Shown here one piece after another: positions 1-8,648 of a stretch of DNA of 64,000 bases (position 1 is the stretch's first letter; every line of letters starts with the position of its first letter). The translations under genes and the position numbers were made by a program. This stretch comes from Cupriavidus basilensis (lineage in GTDB: Bacteria > Pseudomonadota > Gammaproteobacteria > Burkholderiales > Burkholderiaceae). Where the stretch lies: positions 124,001 through 188,000 of the forward strand of contig NZ_BBQM01000011.1 in the NCBI RefSeq assembly GCF_000876015.1, in the 5' to 3' direction. The notes below the pieces were generated by a model. The model saw only the letters and a list, made by a program, of their open reading frames with translations, did not search any database and was not told the origin of the DNA.

Positions 1-776
1 TGCGCGTGCTGGACTTCACCCGCATCATCGCCGGCCCGGTGGCCGGGCGTACGCTGGCCGCGCACGGCGCCGACGTGCTGCTGGTCACGGCGGCGCACCT
101 GCCGTTCATCGCGCCGCTGGTGATCGACACCGGGCGCGGCAAGCGTTCCTGCCAGCTCGACCTGCGCGACCCCGACGACAAGCGCGCCCTGCACAAGCTG
201 CTGCATGGCGCCGACGTGCTGGTGCAGGGCTACCGCCCGCAAGGGCTGGCCGAACTCGGCGTGGGGCCGGAAGCCGCCGCGCGCGCGCGGCCCGGCATCG
301 TCTATGCCACGCTGAGCGCCTACGGCCACGTGGGGCCGTGGGCCGGCCGGCGCGGCTTCGACTCGCTGGTGCAGACCGCGACCGGCTTCAACCATGCCGA
401 GGCGCAGGCGGCCGGCAGCGCGGAACCGCTGCCGCTGCCGGCCCAGGCGCTGGACCACGCCGCCGGCTACCTGCTGGCGCTCGGCGTGATGGCCGCGCTA
501 TACCGCCGCGCCACCGAGGGCGGCAGCTGGCACGTGCGCGTGTCGCTGGCGCAGACCGGCCAGTGGCTGCGCGGCCTGGGCCGCGTCGAGGGCGGGCTGC
601 GCCAGCCGGAGCAGCGCTTCGAGGACGTGCGGGACCTGCTGGAGACCATGCCGTCCGGGTTTGGCGAACTGACGGTGGTGTCGCACGCGGCGCGGCTGTC
701 GCAGACGCCCGCGCGCTGGGCGCTGCCTTCGGTGCCGCTCGGCACGCACGCGCCCGCGTGGCTGCCGCGCGCCTAG
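1..776 (+). CDS. CaiB/BaiF family III CoA-transferase, C-terminal part (cut by window start)
   Basis: This is the end of a family III CoA-transferase, which moves CoA between carboxylic acids through an aspartyl-CoA thioester. The open frame runs from the window edge to TAG at 774-776, so the true start lies outside; the GTG at 6 is only the first in-frame start codon visible. The motif LDFTRIIAGPVAGR near the left edge is the usual family III nucleotide-fold signature. Only about 258 residues follow it, whereas a normal single-domain member is about 400, so this may be the second half of a longer two-part member of the family; that is inference. The Asp in ALDHAAGYL is the likely acyl-carrying residue. 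Substrate unknown. The gene overlaps the convergent flavoprotein gene by 4 bp. Confidence 0.8.
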   Translation, partial: RVLDFTRIIAGPVAGRTLAAHGADVLLVTAAHLPFIAPLVIDTGRGKRSCQLDLRDPDDKRALHKLLHGADVLVQGYRPQGLAELGVGPEAAARARPGIVYATLSAYGHVGPWAGRRGFDSLVQTATGFNHAEAQAAGSAEPLPLPAQALDHAAGYLLALGVMAALYRRATEGGSWHVRVSLAQTGQWLRGLGRVEGGLRQPEQRFEDVRDLLETMPSGFGELTVVSHAARLSQTPARWALPSVPLGTHAPAWLPRA

Positions 777-1396
777 CCCTGCGCGCCGGTCATGCGCGCC
801 ATCCACTGCGCCATGTCGCGCTCGAGCGGCGTGCCGGCGCGCTGCGCGGCCAGGATGCGCTCGCGGTCGGCGGCGGGCCGGTTCTGGCTGAGCTTGAACT
901 TGGCCTCCACGCGCGTCGGCACGATGCGCAGGCCGACGATGGCGCCCAGCATCTTCTGCTGGAAGTCCTCCGGCAGGCCGCGCCACTGCGCGGCGTAGTC
1001 CGGCTCGTGCTGCGCGATCAGGCGCTTGAGCAGCGCGTCCTTGTCGGCGGCGTCGTGGAGCGTGGTGACTTCCGCGTAGACGTGCACCGCCACGTAGTTC
1101 CAGGTCGGCACCGACAGCTTCTGGTCGTACAGCGCGGGCGAGACGTAGCCGTGCGGGCCCTGGAACACCAGCAGCGCGCGCGGGGTCTGCTCCAGCCAGC
1201 GCCAGTGCGGATTGGCGCGCGCCATGTGTGCCTCGATGCGCCAGGTGTCGCCGGTGCGCTCGGCCACCACCGGCAGGTGGGTGGCGAAGGGGACGCCGTC
1301 GGCGTCGTTGCCGGCCAGGGTGGCGAACGGGTAGCCGCGCATGACGTCGTCGATGGCGTCGGCTTCGGTGCTGGCAAAGTGAGAAGGCAGGTACAT
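773..1396 (-). CDS. PaiB-type FMN-binding split-barrel protein
   Basis: A 207-residue protein of the PaiB family, annotated in other genomes as FMN-binding negative transcriptional regulators. It opens with MYLPSHF and has the typical GYPFATL segment, and its length matches the family (about 210). I chose the ATG at 1396 because the 23 extra residues from the longer open frame have no family resemblance. B. subtilis PaiB is a negative regulator, but most members are known only as FMN/heme-binding split barrels, so regulation here is not demonstrated. It lies 25 bp downstream of another split-barrel flavoprotein on the same strand, probably one transcript. Its 3' end overlaps the CoA-transferase tail-to-tail. 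Confidence 0.85.
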   Translation of the reverse strand: MYLPSHFASTEADAIDDVMRGYPFATLAGNDADGVPFATHLPVVAERTGDTWRIEAHMARANPHWRWLEQTPRALLVFQGPHGYVSPALYDQKLSVPTWNYVAVHVYAEVTTLHDAADKDALLKRLIAQHEPDYAAQWRGLPEDFQQKMLGAIVGLRIVPTRVEAKFKLSQNRPAADRERILAAQRAGTPLERDMAQWMARMTGAQG

Positions 1397-1421
1397 GTGG
1401 GCGTGACCGGAGTGTGAGTCG

Positions 1422-2039
1422 TCAATACAGGGTTTGCCGCATGCGGGCGGGCTGGGCCGCGTCATAGGCGGTGCCGTCGATGGCGTCGCGCGTCAGCGTG
1501 GCGAGGATGGTGCCGTTGCTCGGCAGGCGGTCGCGCGCCACCTGCGTCTCGGGCGCCCACAGCTTCGAGCGCACCAGCGCGCGGGCGCACTGGAAGAACA
1601 CCGATTCGATGGCGATCACCAGCACCGTGGCCGGCGCCTTGCCGTCGACCACGCAGCGCGCGATCAGCGCCGGGTCCACCGAGATGGTGGCGGTGCCCGC
1701 CACGCGGATGGTCTCGTTGACGCCGGGGATCACGAACAGCAGGCCCACGCGCGGATCGGCCACGATGTTGCGCAGGCTGTCGATGCGGTTGTTGCCGCGG
1801 CGGTCCGGCAGCAGCAGGGTGCGCTCGTCGAGCACCTGCACGAAGCCCGGCGCGTCGCCGCGCGGCGAGCACTCGGCGTATTTGCCGCCCACGGTGGACA
1901 GCAGGCACAGCGGCGCGGCCTCGATGAAGGCGCGGTAGTGCGGATGCAGATAGTCGACTTCCTTGGCGAGCGAGGCTTCGCCGGCGTCGCCGTAGCGGGC
2001 CTCCAGCTCGGCCAGCGTGGTGATGGCGTAGGGATTCAT
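1422..2039 (-). CDS. Pyridoxamine 5'-phosphate oxidase-like flavoprotein (MSMEG_1061-type)
   Basis: A 205-residue split-barrel FMN protein. The ATG at 2039 (MNPYAITTL) is chosen over an upstream start because the preceding 40 residues are Arg/Pro-rich and look like translated leader. The segment CSPRGDAPGFV followed by LLLPDRRGNNR is typical of the MSMEG_1061-type branch of pyridoxamine-phosphate-oxidase-like proteins. These bind FMN or F420 and reduce varied substrates; a role in vitamin B6 synthesis is not implied. It sits directly upstream of the PaiB-type gene, so two distant split-barrel flavoproteins are probably co-transcribed. Substrate unknown. Confidence 0.82.
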   Translation of the reverse strand: MNPYAITTLAELEARYGDAGEASLAKEVDYLHPHYRAFIEAAPLCLLSTVGGKYAECSPRGDAPGFVQVLDERTLLLPDRRGNNRIDSLRNIVADPRVGLLFVIPGVNETIRVAGTATISVDPALIARCVVDGKAPATVLVIAIESVFFQCARALVRSKLWAPETQVARDRLPSNGTILATLTRDAIDGTAYDAAQPARMRQTLY

Positions 2040-2162
2040 GGCTCGGGCGCCGGGCGGCGCGCGCGGGGTTCTTTTGCGAGGAAACCTGACTGTACCGCAA
2101 TCCGGCGCCGTCCAGGCCTGGCCGGCGCGCGGCGGCCGCGCCGGATGCCGCGGCGTCACATG

Positions 2163-3023
2163 CTAGAGCGTCACCGTGCCGCGGCCCAACTCGATCACGC
2201 GCCCGCCCACGCGGATGGCCCGCGCGGCCGTGACCTCGAGGTGCAGCGCGCACGGCCGGCCCACGGCCTCGCCCTGGTCGATGCGGTAGCTGGCCGGCAG
2301 CGCGCGGCCGCTGGCGATGAGCCAGCCGCCCAGGTTGGCGCAGGCCGAGCCGGTGCCCGGGTCTTCCGCCACGCCGCCGCCCTGCTTGGTGAAGAAGTAG
2401 CGCGACACCACGCGCCCGGGCTGGGCGGGGTCGAAGGCGAACACATAGGCGGTCTTGCGGCCCAGGCTGCTCTGCGGCCATGCCTCGAGCCGGCTGCTGT
2501 CGGGCTGGGTGCGGTGCACGGCGTCCACGCTGCGCAGCGGCACCAGCAACTGGTCGGCGCCGGTATCGACCCACATCGGCGGCGCCAGCAGGTCCGCCTC
2601 GCCCAGGCCGAGCAGGCCGGCCATCTGCGCGTCCGGCAGCCCGGCCGGCGCGGTGCGCGGCGCGCCGGCGTGCGGCGCGGTGAAGGTCCAGACGTCGCCC
2701 TGCGCCGTGACCGGCACCACCCCGGCCTTGAATTCGAGCGAGAACGCATCGCCGGCGCCGGCCAGCTCGCGCACCACGTGCGCGGTGCCGAGCGTGGGAT
2801 GGCCGGCGAAGCGCATCTCGTAGCCGGGCGTGAAGATGCGCACCTGGGCGGCGGCCTGCGCCGAGGGCAGGATGAAGGTGGTCTCGGACAGGTTGAACTG
2901 CAGCGCGAGCGCCTGCATGGTGGCGTCGTCGAGGCCGCGCGCGTCTTCGAACACGCACAGCGGGTTGCCGCCGAAGGTCGATTCGGCGAACACGTTGAGC
3001 AGGCGGTAGGCGTAGGTGGTCAT
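2163..3023 (-). CDS. PhzF-family isomerase
   Basis: A 286-residue member of the PhzF family, which share the diaminopimelate-epimerase fold; the type enzyme isomerises DHHA in phenazine synthesis. Visible motifs are GGNPLCVF near the N-terminus, LSETTF with the Glu at the position of the catalytic residue, GHPTLGTAHVV, and EDPGTGSACANLGGW in the second half. Length fits the family (260-300). The ATG at 3023 is preferred to one 15 codons upstream because MTTYAYRLLNVF aligns with normal PhzF starts. No other phenazine genes are near, so phenazine synthesis is unlikely; most such stand-alone homologues have no known substrate. Confidence 0.88.
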   Translation of the reverse strand: MTTYAYRLLNVFAESTFGGNPLCVFEDARGLDDATMQALALQFNLSETTFILPSAQAAAQVRIFTPGYEMRFAGHPTLGTAHVVRELAGAGDAFSLEFKAGVVPVTAQGDVWTFTAPHAGAPRTAPAGLPDAQMAGLLGLGEADLLAPPMWVDTGADQLLVPLRSVDAVHRTQPDSSRLEAWPQSSLGRKTAYVFAFDPAQPGRVVSRYFFTKQGGGVAEDPGTGSACANLGGWLIASGRALPASYRIDQGEAVGRPCALHLEVTAARAIRVGGRVIELGRGTVTL

Positions 3024-3209
3024 GTATTTTCCGGAGGAGGGCGCCGGGCCGTGGATGGCGGACGTCACAGTCTACGGCGCCGGCGCGCGCGCGCCATGCA
3101 CAGTCGTGCCGAAGCCGGGCAGGCCAGTTGCGGACACTTCTACGCTGGCGCGCAGGAAAGCGTCCCGTTGACGGGAGCCGGGTCGCCGACGTATCGCCGG
3201 TTGCCAAAG

Positions 3210-3250
3210 GTTTGCTCCCCTCTCCCACGACGTGGGAGAGGGGAGCAAAC
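3210..3250. repeat. Perfect 41-bp palindrome (20-bp arms, 1-nt centre)
   Basis: Two perfect 20-bp arms are separated by a single A at 3230. The arm core GCTCCCCTCTCCC recurs in the hairpin at 17048-17073, so this is a dispersed palindromic family. It lies just past the 3' end of the gamma-glutamyltransferase-like gene. There is no T-run beside it, so it is not a classical intrinsic terminator, although a transcript would fold strongly. Confidence 0.8.
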
Positions 3251-3299
3251 AGGCGGCAAGTGTGCTGTTGCAGGATGCTCCAACACTACCCGCGCAACC

Positions 3300-4925
3300 T
3301 CAGAACCCCACAGCCTGTCCGTCGCGCCGGCTGTCGCTGGCGGCCACGTAGCCGTGGTCGGCGTCGTCCGACAGGCGCCAGATGAACTGGCCGGAGCCGA
3401 AGTCCATGTACGGGTCGTCGACCGACTTGAGCTGATGGCCACGCGCCTTGAGGCCGGCGACCACGGCCGGGTCCATGCTGGCTTCCACGTCGAGCGTGAA
3501 ATCGCGGTTGACCTTCCAGCGCGGCGCGCAGCAGGCGGCCTGCGGCTGCTGGTTGTAGTCCACCATGCGCACCACGGTCTGCAGGTGGCCCTGCGGCTGC
3601 ATGTCGCCGCCCATCACGCCGAAGCTCATGACCGGCTGGCCGCCCCTGGTCAGGAAGGCCGGGATGATGGTGTGGAACGGGCGCTTGCCGCCGGCCACCA
3701 CGTTGGCGGATTTCGGGTCCATCGAGAAGCCCACGCCGCGGTTCTGCAGGCTGATGCCGGTGCCGGGCACCACCACGCCGGAGCCGAAGCCCATGTAGTT
3801 CGACTGGATGAACGAGATCATCATGCCGTTCTCGTCGGCGGCGCTCAGGTAGATGGTGCCGCCCACCTTGGGCATGCCGAAGTCGAAATGCGTGGCGCGC
3901 TGCATGTCGATCAGCTTCGCGCGCGACTTGAGGTAGGCGTCGTCGAGCATCTGCTCGGGCGTGACTTCCATGCTGCGCGGGTCGGCCACGTAGCGGTAGA
4001 GGTCGGCGAAGGCCAGCTTCATCGCCTCGATCTGCAGGTGCTGCGACTCGACCGAATCCACCGGCAGCGCGGCCAGGTCGAACTGGTCGAGGATGCCCAG
4101 CGCCATCAGCGCGGCGATGCCCTGGCCGTTGGGCGGGATCTCGTGCATCTCGTAGCCGCGGTAGGACTTGCTGATCGGCTTGACCCAGTCGGGCTTGTAG
4201 TCGCGCAGGTCGGCGGCGGTCATGGCGCCGCCGCACTCCTTGCTGAAGGCGGCGATGCGCTCGGCGATCTCGCCTTCGTAGTAGGCGCGGCCCTTGGTGG
4301 CGCCGATCTTGCGCAGCGTGTCGGCGGCGGCCTTGAGCGTGAACTTCTCGCCCACGGCGGGCGCGCGGCCGTTGGGCATGAAGGCCTCGGCGTAGCCGGG
4401 CTGGTCTTTCAGCTCGGGCACCGCGGCGGCCCACTTGTGCGCCACCACCGGCGGCACGGCGTAGCCGCGCTCGGCGATCTCGATGGCGGGCTCCATCAGG
4501 TCGGCGAACGGCAGCTTGCCGAAGCGCTCGTGCAGCGCGGCCCAGCCGGCGATCACGCCCGGCACGGTGACGGCGTCCCAGCCGCGCACCGGGCGCTTGG
4601 CGATGCCGTTGGCGTCCACGCCGTACTTGTTCTTGAAGTAGTCGGGGTTCCACGCCGCCGGCGCCACGCCGGAGGCGTTCAGGCCGTGCAGCTCCTTGCC
4701 GTCCCACAGGATGGCGAAGGCGTCGCTGCCCAGCCCGCACGAGACCGGCTCGACGATGGTGATGGCCGCCGCCGCGGCGATGGCCGCGTCTACCGCGTTG
4801 CCGCCCTTGAGCAGCATGCGCAGGCCGGCCTGCGCCGCCAGCGGGTGCGAGGTGGACACCACGTTGCGCGCGAACAGCGGGATGCGCACGGAGGGATAGG
4901 GGTTGGTCCAGTTGAAATTCTGCAT
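3300..4925 (-). CDS. Gamma-glutamyltransferase-like N-terminal nucleophile hydrolase
   Basis: A 541-residue member of the gamma-glutamyltransferase family, made as a proenzyme that cleaves itself before a Thr nucleophile. That Thr is Thr357 in GGTIYLSAAD, preceded by the large-subunit signatures GGNAVDAAIAA (res 41-51) and EIPPNGQG (res 262-269). The later segment FIQSNYMGFGSGVV resembles the YwrD/oxamate-amidohydrolase side of the family more than classical glutathione hydrolase. There is no signal peptide, so it should be cytoplasmic. The ATG at 4925 (MQNFNW) is preferred to the long upstream extension. It follows a Bug receptor gene by about 60 bp, so the operon probably imports and then hydrolyses one amide or gamma-glutamyl compound. 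Substrate unknown. Confidence 0.87.
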   Translation of the reverse strand: MQNFNWTNPYPSVRIPLFARNVVSTSHPLAAQAGLRMLLKGGNAVDAAIAAAAAITIVEPVSCGLGSDAFAILWDGKELHGLNASGVAPAAWNPDYFKNKYGVDANGIAKRPVRGWDAVTVPGVIAGWAALHERFGKLPFADLMEPAIEIAERGYAVPPVVAHKWAAAVPELKDQPGYAEAFMPNGRAPAVGEKFTLKAAADTLRKIGATKGRAYYEGEIAERIAAFSKECGGAMTAADLRDYKPDWVKPISKSYRGYEMHEIPPNGQGIAALMALGILDQFDLAALPVDSVESQHLQIEAMKLAFADLYRYVADPRSMEVTPEQMLDDAYLKSRAKLIDMQRATHFDFGMPKVGGTIYLSAADENGMMISFIQSNYMGFGSGVVVPGTGISLQNRGVGFSMDPKSANVVAGGKRPFHTIIPAFLTRGGQPVMSFGVMGGDMQPQGHLQTVVRMVDYNQQPQAACCAPRWKVNRDFTLDVEASMDPAVVAGLKARGHQLKSVDDPYMDFGSGQFIWRLSDDADHGYVAASDSRRDGQAVGF

Positions 4926-4986
4926 GGCTTGTCTCGGTTGCTCGCGTGGCGCGCATGGGCGCGCCGCCGCTTCTTGTGCGTCTTTC

Positions 4987-5964
4987 TTATTCGACGGTGA
5001 TCTTGCGGTCCTTGATGAGCTTACCCCAGCGCGCGCTGTCCTTCCTGACCATCGCGGCGAACTGCGCCGGCGTGCCGCCGACCGGCTCGGCGCCCAGCTT
5101 GGCCAGGCGGTCCTTGACGTCCTGCGCCTGGATGGCCTTGTTGAACTCGGCATTGAGGCGGTTCACGAGGTCGGCCGGCATGCCCTTCGGGCCATAGATG
5201 CCGAACCACGTGTCGGACTCGAAGCCGGGCAGGCCGGATTCGCTGGCGGTGGGGATCTCCGGCGCCAGCGGCGAGCGCTTCAGGCTGGTCACGGCCAGCG
5301 CCTTGAGCTTGCCGTCCTTCACGTGCGGCAGGCCCGAGACGATGCTGTCGAACAGCACCTGCACCTTGTTGGAGATCAGGTCCGGCACCGCCAGCGCGGT
5401 GCCGCGGTACGGAATGTGGGTGATGAACACGCCGGCCTGCGCCTTGAAGGCCTCGGCGGTCAGGTGCACCACGGTGCCGTTGCCGCTCGAAGCGTAGTTC
5501 AGCTCGCCGGGATGCTTCTTGGCGTAGTCGATCAGTTCCTTGACGTTCTTCACCGGCAGGGCGTTCGGCACCACCAGCACGTTGGTGGCGATGGCCACCT
5601 CGCCGATCGGCGTGAAGTCGGTCTCGGTGTTGTAGGGCAGGTGGGTGTTGATGTACGGCCCGATCGAGTGCGTGCTGGTGGTGGCGATCAGCAGCGTGTA
5701 GCCGTCCGCCGGCGCCTTGGCCGCCATGTCGGAGCCGATCGCGCCGCCCGCGCCGGGACGGTTGTCCACCACGATCTGCTGGCCGATGTTGCTGCCCACC
5801 TTCTGCGCGATCGCGCGCGCCAGCAGGTCGGTGGCGCCGCTGGCCGGGAACGGCACGATCAGGCGGATCGGCTTGTTCGGGAACGTGTCGGCGAAGGCCG
5901 GGACGGCGCCCAGCGCCAGGCTCGTGGCCAGGCTCGTGCCCAGCAGGCGCAGCCAGTGTTTCAT
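4987..5964 (-). CDS. Bug-family tripartite tricarboxylate transporter receptor (TctC-like)
   Basis: A 325-residue periplasmic solute-binding protein of the Bug/TctC family. The first 25 residues form a signal peptide ending in AFA. The mature part begins with the family pattern FPNKPIRLIVPFPASGATD and later has NRPGAGGAIGSD. A GGAG Shine-Dalgarno lies 6 nt before the ATG. Bug proteins bind carboxylates or amino-acid-like ligands and either feed TctAB permeases or act as sensors. This gene is first in a minus-strand operon with the gamma-glutamyltransferase-like enzyme and is divergent from a LysR regulator. The nearest tctBA pair starts at 9110. Confidence 0.9.
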   Translation of the reverse strand: MKHWLRLLGTSLATSLALGAVPAFADTFPNKPIRLIVPFPASGATDLLARAIAQKVGSNIGQQIVVDNRPGAGGAIGSDMAAKAPADGYTLLIATTSTHSIGPYINTHLPYNTETDFTPIGEVAIATNVLVVPNALPVKNVKELIDYAKKHPGELNYASSGNGTVVHLTAEAFKAQAGVFITHIPYRGTALAVPDLISNKVQVLFDSIVSGLPHVKDGKLKALAVTSLKRSPLAPEIPTASESGLPGFESDTWFGIYGPKGMPADLVNRLNAEFNKAIQAQDVKDRLAKLGAEPVGGTPAQFAAMVRKDSARWGKLIKDRKITVE

Positions 5965-6050
5965 GATGATCTCCGGATCGGGAAGGCAGGCGATGCGGCT
6001 CGCGGCGGGGCCGCGCGCGCTACACCGCCGATGTGGCGGTGATGTGTCGC

Positions 6051-6081
6051 TTCATTATTCCGTGCGCCCCATCGTAATGAA
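6051..6081. promoter_or_regulatory. Candidate operator dyad in LysR/Bug divergent region
   Basis: TTCATTA at 6051-6057 and its perfect inverse TAATGAA at 6075-6081, 17 nt apart, stand in an AT-rich island between the divergent Bug and LysR genes. LysR regulators usually bind dyads placed like this, but the spacing is longer than a T-N11-A box, so assignment is tentative. Confidence 0.35.
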
Positions 6082-6161
6082 AGCTAATATTTCTTTCTTG
6101 TGTCTCAAGATTTTCTTAAGTATCAGCGTGGCGGGAAAGCCTCCTGCCGAGGTCCCATTCC

Positions 6162-7064
6162 ATGAGCACCATCCGTTTCCTGCGTACCTTCGTCGCCGTG
6201 GCCGAGCACGGCTCCTTCGCCGCCGCCGCCGAGCAGGTCGCGCTCACGCAGGCCGCCGTCAGCCTGCAGATGCGCGCGCTGGAGATGGAGCTGCGGCGCG
6301 AGCTGTTCGACCGCGGCGGCCGGGTGGTGGTGCTCAACGCCGGCGGGCGCGAGCTGCTGCCGCAGGCGCGCCGCATGCTGGCGCTCTACGGCGAGATGCG
6401 GCTGCCGCCCGAGGCGCCCGACGCGATGGCCGGCGCGGTGGCGGTGGGCGCCGTGGTCTCCGTGATGGGCGGCCTGTCGCACGTGGTGGCGCGCATGAAG
6501 CGCGCCTACCCCGCGCTGGACGTGCGCCTGGTGGGCGCCAAGTCGATCGACCTGGCCGCGCAGGTGGAAGCCGGCGAGCTCGACGCCGCCATGCTGGTGG
6601 AAGGCGCCGGCCGCCTGCCCGGCACGCTGGTGTGGACGCCGCTCTACCGCGAGCCGCTGGTGGCCATCGCCGGCCTCGGCATGCCCGGCGCCAGCGCGCG
6701 CGAAGCGCTCGCGGCCAACCCCTTCCTGCGCTTCGACCGCGGCCAGCGCACCGGCATGCTGGTCGAGCGCGCGCTGCGCCGCGCCCATCTGCGCGTCAAC
6801 GAATTCCTCGAGCTGAATTCGATCGAGGCGCTGGTCGAGCTGGTGCGCCAGGAAGTCGGCGTGACCGTGGTGCCGCTGCTGCGGCGCGCGCGCTGGCGCG
6901 ACGACGAAGTCCTGCGCATCCTGCCGCTGGAAGCCGGCGGCGCGCCGGTGCTGCGCACCGTCGGCATGCTGGAGCGGCGCGACCACGCGCGCCGGCATGT
7001 CACGGCGGTGGTGCGCGAGGCGTGCATGGCGTCGTTCGGCGGCGAGGCGGGGGCCCGGCCATGA
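6162..7064 (+). CDS. LysR-family transcriptional regulator
   Basis: A 300-residue LysR regulator. Residues 1-60 carry the winged helix-turn-helix (FLRTFVAVAEHGSFAAAAE then TQAAVSLQMRALE), followed by the two-lobed effector domain. It is transcribed away from the Bug/gamma-glutamyltransferase-like operon across a 197-bp gap, the normal arrangement for a LysR protein controlling its divergent neighbour; that link is inferred. Its stop codon (7062-7064) touches the terminator hairpin of the convergent tctBA operon. Confidence 0.9.
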   Translation: MSTIRFLRTFVAVAEHGSFAAAAEQVALTQAAVSLQMRALEMELRRELFDRGGRVVVLNAGGRELLPQARRMLALYGEMRLPPEAPDAMAGAVAVGAVVSVMGGLSHVVARMKRAYPALDVRLVGAKSIDLAAQVEAGELDAAMLVEGAGRLPGTLVWTPLYREPLVAIAGLGMPGASAREALAANPFLRFDRGQRTGMLVERALRRAHLRVNEFLELNSIEALVELVRQEVGVTVVPLLRRARWRDDEVLRILPLEAGGAPVLRTVGMLERRDHARRHVTAVVREACMASFGGEAGARP

Positions 7065-7090
7065 AAAAAGGGTGCCTCGCGGCACCCTTT
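7064..7090 (-). terminator. Intrinsic terminator of tctBA
   Basis: On the minus strand a 10-bp stem (7081-7090 with 7067-7076, loop of 4) is followed by a run of six T. It sits 44 bp beyond the tctA stop codon. On the plus strand no T-run follows, so it serves the minus-strand operon. Confidence 0.85.
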
Positions 7091-7133
7091 CGAAGGTCTT
7101 GCGGTTGCGGCGGTCCGCCGCGCCGTTGCCGGC

Positions 7134-8636
7134 TTATTCTTCCTGGAACGCTTCCTCGCGCTTGTTCTTGATCGACGGCAGCGCCACGATCAGCACCAGC
7201 ACGGCGGCGGCGATCAGCAGGCCCAGCGACAGCGGGCGCGTCACGAACACGGTGAAGTCGCCGCGCGACAGCAGCAGGGAGCGGCGGAAGTTCTCTTCCA
7301 TCATCGGCCCCAGCACGAAGCCCAGCAGCAGCGGCGCCGGCTCGCACTTGAGCTTGATGAACAGGTAGCCGATCACGCCGAAGGCCGCGGTCTGGAACAC
7401 GTCGAAGGTGGTGTTCTGGACCGAGTACACGCCGATGCAGCAGAACGTCAGGATGGCCGGGAACAGGTAGCGGTAGGGCACCTTGAGCAGCTTCACCCAG
7501 ATGCCGATCATCGGCAGGTTCAGGATGATGAGCATGAAGTTGCCGATCCACATCGAGGCGATCAGGCCCCAGAACAGCGCCGGATTGCTGGTCATGACCT
7601 GCGGGCCGGGCTGGATGTTGTGGATGGTCATGGCGCCCACCATCAGCGCCATCACGGCGTTGGGCGGGATGCCCAGCGTCAGCAGCGGGATGAAGGAAGT
7701 CTGCGCGGCGGCGTTGTTGGCCGACTCGGGGCCGGCCACGCCTTCGATGGCGCCCTTGCCGAACTCGTGCGAGAACTTGGAGGTCTTCTTCTCGAGCGAG
7801 TAGGCCGCGAACGAGGCCAGCGCCGCGCCGCCGCCGGGCAGGATGCCCAGCGCCGAGCCCAGCGCGGTGCCGCGCAGCACCGCCGGGATCATGCGCTTGA
7901 AGTCGGCCTTGGTCGGGAACAGGTTGGTGATGTGGTCGGTGAAGGTCTCGCGGTTTTCCTTCTGCTCGAGGTTGGCGATGATCTCCGCGAAGCCGAACAC
8001 GCCCATCGCCACCGAGACGAAGTTCAGGCCGTCGGTGAGTTCGGGCACGTCGAACGAGAAGCGCGCCGCGCCCGAGTTGACGTCGGTGCCGACCAGGCCG
8101 AGCAGCAGGCCCAGCACGATCATGGCGATGGCCTTGACCAGCGAGCCCGAAGCCAGCACCACGGCGCCGATCAGGCCCAGCACCATCAGCGAGAAGTACT
8201 CGGCGGGACCGAACTTGAAGGCCAGTTCCGACAGCGGGGCGGCGAACGCCGCCAGGATCAGGGTGGCCACGCAGCCGGCGAAGAACGAGCCCAGGCCGGC
8301 GGTGGCCAGCGCCACCCCCGCTCGCCCTCGCCGCGCCATCTGGTAGCCGTCGATGGTGGTCACCACCGACGACGATTCACCGGGCAGGTTGACCAGGATG
8401 GCGGTGGTGGAGCCGCCGTACTGCGCGCCGTAGTAGATGCCGGCGAGCATGATGAGCGCGGCCACCGGGGGCAGCGTGTAGGTCACCGGCAGCAGCATGG
8501 CGATGGTGGCCAGCGGCCCCAGGCCCGGCAGCACGCCGATCAGGGTGCCCAGCACGCAGCCGAGGAAGGCGTAGGCGAGGTTTTGCAGGGTCAGGGCGGT
8601 CGAGAAGCCCAGGCCCAGGTTGGCGATTAGTTCCAT
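7134..8636 (-). CDS. tctA: Tripartite tricarboxylate transporter large permease subunit TctA
   Basis: A 500-residue polytopic inner-membrane protein, the large permease of a tripartite tricarboxylate transporter. The signature GVLPGLGPLATIAMLLP lies near residues 34-50 and recurs as GILPGGGAALASF in the second half, as expected for the internally duplicated TctA fold. About 11-12 membrane segments can be picked out. It follows tctB by 12 bp, so they are co-transcribed. No receptor gene is in this operon; Bug receptors nearby (4987-5964 and 11233-12252) or elsewhere could serve it. Substrate class is probably a di- or tricarboxylate, by family. Confidence 0.93.
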   Translation of the reverse strand: MELIANLGLGFSTALTLQNLAYAFLGCVLGTLIGVLPGLGPLATIAMLLPVTYTLPPVAALIMLAGIYYGAQYGGSTTAILVNLPGESSSVVTTIDGYQMARRGRAGVALATAGLGSFFAGCVATLILAAFAAPLSELAFKFGPAEYFSLMVLGLIGAVVLASGSLVKAIAMIVLGLLLGLVGTDVNSGAARFSFDVPELTDGLNFVSVAMGVFGFAEIIANLEQKENRETFTDHITNLFPTKADFKRMIPAVLRGTALGSALGILPGGGAALASFAAYSLEKKTSKFSHEFGKGAIEGVAGPESANNAAAQTSFIPLLTLGIPPNAVMALMVGAMTIHNIQPGPQVMTSNPALFWGLIASMWIGNFMLIILNLPMIGIWVKLLKVPYRYLFPAILTFCCIGVYSVQNTTFDVFQTAAFGVIGYLFIKLKCEPAPLLLGFVLGPMMEENFRRSLLLSRGDFTVFVTRPLSLGLLIAAAVLVLIVALPSIKNKREEAFQEE

Positions 8637-8648
8637 ATGGCCGTCTCC

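Noticed and set aside
3120..3442. Short frames reading through the 41-bp palindrome
   Set aside because: They start without Shine-Dalgarno and run antisense into the gamma-glutamyltransferase-like gene.
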